From JAWCQZ01 sp038869515 [NCBI: Halobacteria archaeon] (GTDB lineage Archaea; Halobacteriota; Syntropharchaeia; JACQPP01), in the NCBI GenBank assembly GCA_038869515.1, contig JAWCQZ010000010.1, positions 1 through 64,000 of the forward strand: 64,000 nt of DNA, read 5' to 3'. Within the stretch, counting starts at the first letter, position 1. Each line of letters starts with the position of its first letter. Both the position numbers and the translations under genes were made by a program. The notes under the pieces are model-generated. The model had not been told where the DNA came from. It worked only from the letters and a program-made list of their open reading frames with translations, and did not search any database. Shown here piece after piece: positions 59,188 through 64,000 of this stretch.

Positions 59188-59620
59188 GCACGGAGCCTCC
59201 GGTCCCCCGCGCCACGGCCCACGAGACCCTTCCCGGAAGCGCGGCAGGGAGGCCCGAGAGGCCCCGGCGCCCCACCACGACGAGGTCGCAGCGGAGGCTC
59301 CGTGCCGCCTTCGCGATTTCGCGGGCCGGGCTCCCCTCAACGATGCGCGTCTCCACCCGGGCCCTCCGGGAGCGCCCCCGCCCCACCCGCTCCAGGAGCC
59401 GCTCGGCCTGGCGCTTCCACTCCTCCCGGACAGACCGGAGGTAGGACTCGGGCAGGAAGTCCCGGAAGGGCCAGGGCATCTCGACGACGTGGAGCAGGGT
59501 CACGCGCGCCCCCGTGGCGGCGGCGAGGTCGAGGGCGAACCGGGCTGCCCTGATGGAGGGCTCCGAGCCGTCCACGGCGGCGAGGATTCGGCGCGGGGCT
59601 CCGCCGGGGAGCCGGCTCAT
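59174..59620 (-). CDS. Universal stress protein
   Basis: The 148 residues contain ILAAVDGSEPSIRAARFAL and an ATP-loop region VVVGRRGLSGLPAALPGRVSWAV. The last part departs from the G-x2-G-x9-G(S/T) pattern (GLPAALPGRVS), so nucleotide binding is less certain than in its neighbours. The ATG at 59620 overlaps the upstream USP stop. It is cotranscribed with the RuBisCO pathway genes. Confidence 0.88.
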   Translation of the reverse strand: MSRLPGGAPRRILAAVDGSEPSIRAARFALDLAAATGARVTLLHVVEMPWPFRDFLPESYLRSVREEWKRQAERLLERVGRGRSRRARVETRIVEGSPAREIAKAARSLRCDLVVVGRRGLSGLPAALPGRVSWAVARGTGGSVLVVR

Positions 59621-60060
59621 TTCACGACCAGCACCGACACCTTCGACTGCTGGACCAGGGCGCTGGAGACGCTCCCCAGGAACATCCGGTCCACGCCCGA
59701 GAGGCCCCGGGAGCCCACCACCAGCAGGTCGAAGTTCCCCTTGTCGGCGAAGCGGGCGATTTCAACGGCGGGGTGGCCGTGGAGAACCCTGACCTTCGCA
59801 TCCAGCCCCTCCCTGCGGGCCATGGGCACCACCCGGGCCAGGGCCTCCCGGGCCTCCTCCGCAAGATAGTCCTCCACATCCCTGGACACGGCGGTGGCGT
59901 ACTCCGGGGCGACAGGGACTTGGACCACGGTCGCCGCCGTCAAGTCGGCCCCCGACATCGCCGCAAGGTCGACGGCCACCCGGGCCGCCTTCATGGAGGC
60001 CTCGGAGCCGTCCACGGCCACGAGGACCCTCTCGAGAGGGCGGATGGGGGGTCCCTCCAT
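59617..60060 (-). CDS. Universal stress protein, first gene of AMP-pathway operon
   Basis: The 147 residues form a UspA domain with VLVAVDGSEASMKAAR and the ATP loop VVGSRGLSGVDRMFLGSVSSALV. ATG 60060 is chosen over 60090 because it lies 28 nt from the TATA-like element centred about 60088, over which an operator (60099-60118) sits at the standard distance. It leads a six-gene operon: USP, USP, R15P isomerase, RuBisCO, AMP phosphorylase, APC permease. Confidence 0.88.
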   Translation of the reverse strand: MEGPPIRPLERVLVAVDGSEASMKAARVAVDLAAMSGADLTAATVVQVPVAPEYATAVSRDVEDYLAEEAREALARVVPMARREGLDAKVRVLHGHPAVEIARFADKGNFDLLVVGSRGLSGVDRMFLGSVSSALVQQSKVSVLVVK

Positions 60061-60098
60061 GGCTTCCCCGTGGACTCCAAGCGCCTTCATCCTCTCTC

Positions 60099-60118
60099 TG
60101 TCGCGGGGCGGGGTTACA
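60099..60118 (-). promoter_or_regulatory. Operator, USP/RuBisCO/AMP operon
   Basis: TGTCGCG-GGGCGG-GGTTACA, near edge 11 nt from the presumed TATA centre (about 60088). The left half is the weakest of the set. Confidence 0.5.
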
Positions 60119-60145
60119 CCCGAGGCCGAGGTTCCAGGGCGGGGC

Positions 60146-60715
60146 TCAATCCACCCGGACCTTCCGGCTCCCGGGCTTCTTTCCCGCCCTCTCCAGGACC
60201 ACCTGGAGGACTCCGTTCTTGCAGGTCGCCTTGGCCGTCTCGGGCTTCACCGGACAGGGGAGGTCCACTTCCCGGAAATATTTCCGGTCCTTGCGGTCCA
60301 CCCGGATGGTCACCTGCTCCTCGGAGGTCTCCAGATGAACGTCCTCCTTCTCGACTCCCGGAACTTCGGCGGTCACGGTGACGGTCTTTTCGTTCTCCAT
60401 GACGTCCACCAGGGGCTCCCGGGTCCCCGGCTCCAGGGCGGTCCGCGCCGGGGAGACGAGGCCGGGGACGTTGCCGAACTCCTCGAAGCGGGGCTTGCCC
60501 CTGTCGTCCACCCGGAAGGTCCAGCCGTAGACGCAGGGGCCCCCCTTCTCCGGCGGAGGCAACTCCCCCCTCCGGGCCTGCTCCACGAGGCGGCCCATGT
60601 GGCGTCGCATGCGGGCGAACTGGTCGTCCACGTCGTCGAAGAAGTCCCGGAAGCCGAAGAGGTCGTCGAAGTCCCACTCGATGGGGCGGCTCCTGGGGAT
60701 TTTGCGTGGCTCCAT
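60146..60715 (-). CDS. Small heat-shock protein Hsp20
   Basis: This is an ATP-independent chaperone of the alpha-crystallin family. The 189 residues have an acidic, aromatic N-terminal arm (FDDLFGFRDFFDDVDDQ), a segment PCVYGWTFRVDDRGKP, the crystallin core (about 100-180: VTVTAEVPGVEKEDVHLE, KNGVLQVVLERA) and a short C-terminus. The TATA box (60739-60746) and the perfect operator at 60755-60774 lie upstream. A terminal I-x-I motif is not obvious. Confidence 0.92.
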   Translation of the reverse strand: MEPRKIPRSRPIEWDFDDLFGFRDFFDDVDDQFARMRRHMGRLVEQARRGELPPPEKGGPCVYGWTFRVDDRGKPRFEEFGNVPGLVSPARTALEPGTREPLVDVMENEKTVTVTAEVPGVEKEDVHLETSEEQVTIRVDRKDRKYFREVDLPCPVKPETAKATCKNGVLQVVLERAGKKPGSRKVRVD

Positions 60716-60754
60716 CGCCGAGGCAACTCTCCCGGAGGTCAAAAAGGGTTGCTC

Positions 60755-60774
60755 TGTCACCGGCAGGGGTGACA
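60755..60774 (-). promoter_or_regulatory. Operator, hsp20 promoter (perfect copy)
   Basis: TGTCACC-GGCAGG-GGTGACA, with fully complementary 7-nt half-sites. Its near edge is 12 nt from the TATA centre (about 60743). It also lies just past the stop of the USP gene at 60782. Confidence 0.75.
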
Positions 60775-60781
60775 GCGGGGT

Positions 60782-61189
60782 CTACCGCACGACGAGAACC
60801 GAGGTCTTGGCGTGCTGGACCACGGCGCCGGAGACGCTGCCGAGGAAAAGGCGGCCGATGCCCGAGAGCCCCCGGGAGCCCACGACCAGCAGGTCGAACT
60901 TCCCCTTCTCGGCGAACTTGAGAATTTGGGTGGGGACGTGCCCCTCCACGACCCTGGTCTTCACGGCGACCCGGTCCCTCCGCGCCTGCTCCTCGACGCG
61001 CCGGAGGGTCTTCTCCGCCATCTTGCGGACTTCGACCCGGAGCTCCTGCAGGTACTCGAGGGGCGCCCGGGGGGGCTCGACCACCATCACGGCGGTGAGG
61101 GGGGAGCCGGTGGAGCGGGCGATGCGGGCCGCCATCTTCGCGGCCCGGAGGGCGTGGGCCGAGCCGTCCACGGCCACCAGGATCTTCAT
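60782..61189 (-). CDS. Universal stress protein
   Basis: The 135 residues form a UspA domain with ILVAVDGSAHALRAAK and VVGSRGLSGIGRLFLGSVSGAVV. It is the last gene of the operon starting at 62655. The C-terminal 132 nt tract is identical to the USP at 52703 while the N-terminal parts differ, a sign of gene conversion. Confidence 0.93.
   Translation of the reverse strand: MKILVAVDGSAHALRAAKMAARIARSTGSPLTAVMVVEPPRAPLEYLQELRVEVRKMAEKTLRRVEEQARRDRVAVKTRVVEGHVPTQILKFAEKGKFDLLVVGSRGLSGIGRLFLGSVSGAVVQHAKTSVLVVR
60816..60947. repeat. 132-bp identical tract, copy 2
   Basis: Matches 52737-52868 at every base, in the same orientation, inside the two USP genes. Confidence 0.85.
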
Positions 61190-61196
61190 GGCCCCT

Positions 61197-61598
61197 CTAT
61201 CCGTGCTGGGGGACGATAAGGATTGGGGTCCGGGCGACGTTCATCACGTCCTGGGCGGTGGACTGGTGGACGAACCGATAGATGCGGTCGTACTGGAAGT
61301 GGCCCATCACGATCATGTCGTAGCCGAGGCCGAGGCGGGCGACCCGCTCGGCGAGTGCCTCGGGCCCCCCCGACACCTCCTCCACGACGAAGGTCGCCTT
61401 CACCCCCTTGTCCCGGCAGAGCTCCTCGATGCGCGCGAGCCCCCGCCGCCGGAGCTCCTTGATCTCCCGGAGCTCGCTCTTCGGGTTGAGGGTCACCACC
61501 TTGAGGCTCGCCCCGAGGGCCTTGGCGTAGGCGATGGCGGCCATCATCAGCGTGTCGGACTCCCGGAGGGGGTTCACCGGGACGAGGATCTTCTTCAT
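61197..61598 (-). CDS. UspA-like protein, divergent
   Basis: The 133 residues have the UspA fold (ILVPVNPLRESDTLMMAAIAYAKALG at the start, a YDMIVMGHFQYDRIYRFV strand-loop) but lack the G-x2-G-x9-G ATP motif, so it is of the non-ATP-binding type. It lies 7 nt upstream of the next USP and 40 nt downstream of the 113-residue gene. Confidence 0.82.
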   Translation of the reverse strand: MKKILVPVNPLRESDTLMMAAIAYAKALGASLKVVTLNPKSELREIKELRRRGLARIEELCRDKGVKATFVVEEVSGGPEALAERVARLGLGYDMIVMGHFQYDRIYRFVHQSTAQDVMNVARTPILIVPQHG

Positions 61599-61638
61599 CG
61601 GCCGCCCCGGAGAGGGGGCCGAAGAGCGACGGGGTCGC

Positions 61639-61980
61639 TCATGTCCGGCCCCTCCCGTCGCCCTCGAGGGCGGCCTTGAGCTCCTTGTGCCTCTCGGCGA
61701 TGATTTTCTTGAACGCCTTCGTCTCCTTCCGGATGCGGCGGGCGGTCTCCCTGTCCCCCAGGTAGTCCACCCAGTCGGCCACCCACCCCGCCTGCTCCTC
61801 CGTGAACTTCTCGAGGTGGGCATGGAGTTCGTCGAAGTTCCGGATGGCGAGGTCGCGGAGGTAGTAGGGCTCCCGCCCGGTGGGGTGGAACAGTTTCCGC
61901 GCCACGTCGGCGGCGGGGCGGGCCGCGGGGGGGAGGACCGAGGGGCGCGCGGCCTCCCGGGCCCTGGGGCCCTTTGCCAT
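61639..61980 (-). CDS. Helical protein of unknown function
   Basis: The 113 residues contain PYYLRDLAIRNFDELHAHLEKFTEEQAGWVADWVDYLGDRETARRI, then a Lys/Glu-rich helix. The pattern (loading helix, hydrophobic Trp pair, 'LGD..A..I') is faintly like DUF5752, a guess only. It is the middle gene of the operon and starts 1 nt after the zinc-finger gene's stop. Confidence 0.65.
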   Translation of the reverse strand: MAKGPRAREAARPSVLPPAARPAADVARKLFHPTGREPYYLRDLAIRNFDELHAHLEKFTEEQAGWVADWVDYLGDRETARRIRKETKAFKKIIAERHKELKAALEGDGRGRT

Positions 61981-61981
61981 C

Positions 61982-62134
61982 TCAGGAGACCTCCTCGAGT
62001 TCCGCCCGGGGATCGAAGAGGCGCCGGTCGAAGGTGGAGGCGCACCGACCGGAGCAGAAGTGGCGATCCCGCCACATCAGTTTCCGGGTGATGGGCTCGG
62101 AGAGAACGGACCTTCCGCACACTTCGCAGTTCAT
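61982..62134 (-). CDS. TRASH/MYM-like small zinc finger
   Basis: The 50 residues carry CEVCGRSV at the N-terminus and HFCSGRCASTFDRRLF later, a four-cysteine arrangement like TRASH or MYM metal-binding fingers. TRASH domains often sense copper or other heavy metals, of interest beside a copper enzyme island. The ATG overlaps the previous stop (ATGA). Confidence 0.7.
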   Translation of the reverse strand: MNCEVCGRSVLSEPITRKLMWRDRHFCSGRCASTFDRRLFDPRAELEEVS

Positions 62135-62655
62135 GCGCTGGCCTCCTCGCAGAGGCCCCCGCGCACTCCTGAATTCAACCGGTGGGACTCTCCAGCGTTC
62201 CGGGCCCCGGCGCACTCCCTGAGCCAGGCGTCGAGGAGCATCCAGAAGTGCTCCAGCGCCTCGGCGGCCTCGGATCCCCGGCCCGAGCGGCCGAGCCTCC
62301 AGACATCCTCCCAGAGGGCGCGGACCTCCCGGGAGGCGCCGGTGTCGGCGGGCAGGTTCTGCGCGCACCGGAGGAATTCCAGGTCCGCCTCGGCGAGGAG
62401 AAGGAGGGCGGGGCCGGATGGGAGGGTCTCTGCGAGTCCTTCCAGAAGGTCGTAGAGCACGGGGGGCGGCCCCGCCGCCAGTTGCGGGCCGGGGGAGACC
62501 CCCCCTCGCGCCTTGCGGCGCTCGCCGCCTCGCGCTGCGCGCAAGATGACTCCGCGGCCCCGGTCCGTCCGCCTTGCGGCGGGCGGGCGCCGGCGCGCGT
62601 CTCCGGCGTCTGCGCCGGGTTCCGGGAGGGGTCTTCCATGGTCCCAGTCGCCCAT
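62131..62655 (-). CDS. Unknown helical protein, operon leader
   Basis: The 174 residues have an Arg/Ala/Gly-rich disordered N-terminal third encoded by a palindrome-rich DNA stretch (about 62480-62620), and a helical C-terminal part (VLYDLLEGLAETL, AEADLEFLRCAQNL, EALEHFWMLLDAWLRECAG). ATG 62655 lies 17 nt from the centre of CCAAAAGG (62668-62675), so either a short spacing or another start is used. The operator is at 62683-62702. The function is unknown. Confidence 0.55.
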   Translation of the reverse strand: MGDWDHGRPLPEPGADAGDARRRPPAARRTDRGRGVILRAARGGERRKARGGVSPGPQLAAGPPPVLYDLLEGLAETLPSGPALLLLAEADLEFLRCAQNLPADTGASREVRALWEDVWRLGRSGRGSEAAEALEHFWMLLDAWLRECAGARNAGESHRLNSGVRGGLCEEASA

Positions 62656-62682
62656 CCTCGCGGAATTCCAAAAGGGCTCGTC

Positions 62683-62702
62683 TGTCACCGGCGAGGAGGA
62701 CA
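62683..62702. promoter_or_regulatory. Operator between trmB-like gene and stress operon
   Basis: TGTCACC-GGCGAG-GAGGACA. Its left edge is 11 nt from the minus-strand TATA-like centre (about 62672), the geometry of the other copies. Its right edge abuts the plus-strand TATA (GTTTTTC, 62704-62710), where binding should block the regulator's own promoter. Confidence 0.55.
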
Positions 62703-62732
62703 TGTTTTTCCCCCTCCCGCCGAAGGGGGTCC

Positions 62733-63902
62733 ATGGCCCCCGACTCCACTTCCCCGCTCCAGAGGCTCCTCGACCTGGGTCTCACCGAGTACCAGGCCAA
62801 GGTCTACCTCGCTCTCCTGAAGGCGGGCGCGGCGACGGCGAGCCAGTTGACCTCCTTGTGCGACGTCCCGAGGACCCGCATCTACCCGACCATGGAGCAG
62901 TTGCACGAGAAGGGGCTGGCGAACGTCCTCCCCGAGACCCCCATCCGCTACCGCCCCGTCCCCATCGGGGACTATCTGGAGCGGCGGGCGCGAGAGATGC
63001 GGAGCCGGGCCGACGAGATGGACGCCCTCAAGGGGACCTACGCCGAGGCCTTCGCCATCCGGGGCCAGGTGACCCCCGCCGCCGCGGGCTCCTTCGAGGT
63101 CCACCGGGGTCGGGACAACGCCCGGGAGAAACTGCTCCAGATGTGGGGCCGGGCGAGGAAATCGATCGAGTTCGTCGGGAGCGGCCACGCGCCCCCGCGC
63201 CTCCTGGGAAAACTCTACACCACGGCCCGGGAGCGGAGGCAGGCGGGGGCCAAGGTCCGCTTCATCTTCCCCCTCAAGACCCCCCACATGGAAAGGGTCA
63301 AGTCGGCGCTCTCCGATTTCGACGTCCGCTTCTCCCTGGAGGTCCCCCCGGTGGACGTCTGCGTCACCGACGGCCGGGAGGTCATCCTCATCCACCGCAT
63401 CCCCGACGACCCCGACCCCTACAAGGGGGAGGACGCCGCCATCTGGACCGACGACCCCGCCATCGGCGAGGCGCGGACCCGCCTCTTCGAGTCCTTCTGG
63501 AGGGACGCCTCGAGCCCGGAGCACCCGACCCTCGCCATGGTCCCCGCCGCCCTCCGGGACTGGCTGGAGGTGGAGGGGGTCAAGCCCAAGTTGGCGCTGG
63601 AGGGGATGGCCCGCAACCTCGGGACCCAGTTGGGCGCCTCGATGAAGAGCGAGACCGTCTCCGGCATCCTGAAGGAGTTGAATTCCATATTCACCGAAAC
63701 CGACATTGCCAACGTCGGCAAGGGGAAGGGGAACCGGGTCTTCGTCCGGTGCCGCTACCACGACATCACGGGAGCCTGCCCGGAGTACGACACCTTCTGC
63801 CGGACCCTCCTTCAGACGGTCTTCCGGGAGAAACTGGGCCCGGACGCCGTGAGCGAAATCACCCACACCCAGAGAGAGGGGTGCTCGGTCGAACTGAAAT
63901 AG
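62733..63902 (+). CDS. TrmB-family regulator with Cys-rich C-terminus
   Basis: The 389 residues begin with a TrmB winged helix (LLDLGLTEYQAKVYLALLKAGAATASQL, VPRTRIYPTMEQLHEKGLA), a coiled linker and a TrmB effector domain of phospholipase-D-like fold (about 115-265). A C-terminal extension (about 290-389) has four Cys within CRYHDITGACPEYDTFC and a late GCSVEL. The cysteines could sense redox state, NO or a metal. ATG 62733 is 26 nt from TATA GTTTTTC. It is the best candidate to bind the shared operator. Confidence 0.85.
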   Translation: MAPDSTSPLQRLLDLGLTEYQAKVYLALLKAGAATASQLTSLCDVPRTRIYPTMEQLHEKGLANVLPETPIRYRPVPIGDYLERRAREMRSRADEMDALKGTYAEAFAIRGQVTPAAAGSFEVHRGRDNAREKLLQMWGRARKSIEFVGSGHAPPRLLGKLYTTARERRQAGAKVRFIFPLKTPHMERVKSALSDFDVRFSLEVPPVDVCVTDGREVILIHRIPDDPDPYKGEDAAIWTDDPAIGEARTRLFESFWRDASSPEHPTLAMVPAALRDWLEVEGVKPKLALEGMARNLGTQLGASMKSETVSGILKELNSIFTETDIANVGKGKGNRVFVRCRYHDITGACPEYDTFCRTLLQTVFREKLGPDAVSEITHTQREGCSVELK

Positions 63903-63919
63903 GGGCGGGGGCCCCGGGG

Positions 63920-64000
63920 TCACTTCCCTTCCCCGTTCAGGCGGGCATTCAGGGACTCAAGCAGGTTGAGGAGCTCCATCAGGTCCCGGACCCTCCCCTC
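63920..64000 (-). CDS. Partial gene, C-terminal end
   Basis: The last 26 codons of a minus-strand frame (DLMELLNLLESLNARLNGEGK then TGA at 63920-63922) run off the window end. The leucine pattern suggests a helical or coiled-coil C-terminus. It is convergent with the TrmB-family gene and cannot be identified. Confidence 0.4.
   Translation of the reverse strand, partial: EGRVRDLMELLNLLESLNARLNGEGK

Noticed and set aside
59617-60090. Start of the first USP at 60090
   Set aside because: This would leave no room for a TATA box below the operator; the start at 60060 restores the spacing seen at the other promoters and matches the usual USP N-terminus.
62480-62620. CRISPR-like or mobile repeat in the GC-rich palindromic stretch
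   Set aside because: Short GC-rich stems without regular spacing or identical units; it lies inside the N-terminal part of a predicted gene.

Overview
The window is high-GC DNA (roughly 70% by eye) from an archaeon. The evidence is the information-processing set: PCNA, the RFC large subunit and an RFC-small-like protein, multi-OB RPA, TFB, a V/A-type ATPase D subunit, TrmY, GatCAB with an archaeal-type AspRS, cupin-type glucose-6-phosphate isomerase, methanopterin-type Mch, and a type III RuBisCO/AMP-phosphorylase pathway. Most genes have a TATA-like box centred 25-28 nt before the start codon, so leaderless transcription seems to be the rule, and operons are packed with ATGA/GTGA stop-start overlaps. 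A high-GC uncultured euryarchaeal lineage, possibly Thermoplasmatota-like, is my best guess. That placement is inference only.

Layout. 0-5 kb: a wHTH regulator, tRNA-Thr, tRNA-Glu, UMP kinase and an RFC-small-like gene. 5-8.3 kb: IscA-like carrier, membrane/secreted proteins and tRNA-Val. 8.3-14.8 kb: hydrolase, AroE-TyrA, a MacB-like exporter with a CARDB-like partner, and an MBL hydrolase. 14.8-19.7 kb: ATPase D, PCNA, a Roadblock pair, GalT and cupin-PGI. 19.7-25.8 kb: GatC-GatA-GatB, TrkA, Nudix and AspRS. 26-31.9 kb: endonuclease IV, MFS, MBL, TrmY, PHP and Yip1. 31.9-40.7 kb: DnaK, TFB, an HscB-like J-protein, MarC, RPA, TruA, TauE and Mch. 40.7-46.8 kb: fused EtfBA, NarK-like porter, sulfite-oxidase-fold molybdoenzyme, formyltransferase and RFC-L. 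47-49.6 kb: tRNA-Val, an OB-fold protein, an RGG/zinc/TRAM protein and a gene-poor stretch with large perfect hairpins.

49.5-63.9 kb is the most interesting part: a stress/nitrogen-oxide/AMP-salvage island. It holds an RMD1-like membrane protein, a cupredoxin-fused copper nitrite reductase, five universal stress proteins, Hsp20, small membrane proteins, the complete AMP phosphorylase / R15P isomerase / RuBisCO III set with an amino-acid permease, and a TrmB-family regulator with a Cys-rich C-terminus. Seven promoters here carry the same palindrome (TGTCACC-N6-GGTGACA and variants), each with its near edge about 11 nt upstream of the TATA centre. One copy lies between the divergent promoters of the TrmB gene and a five-gene operon. 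I read this as an undescribed regulon, comparable in content to the bacterial DosR dormancy regulon.

Small repeats also stand out: three related ~50-58 bp palindromes inserted in frame in gatB, the ATPase D gene and the J-protein gene; several perfect hairpins with tiny loops between genes; and a 132-bp identical tract shared by two stress-protein genes 8 kb apart. No CRISPR array, rRNA, complete insertion sequence or replication origin was recognised.
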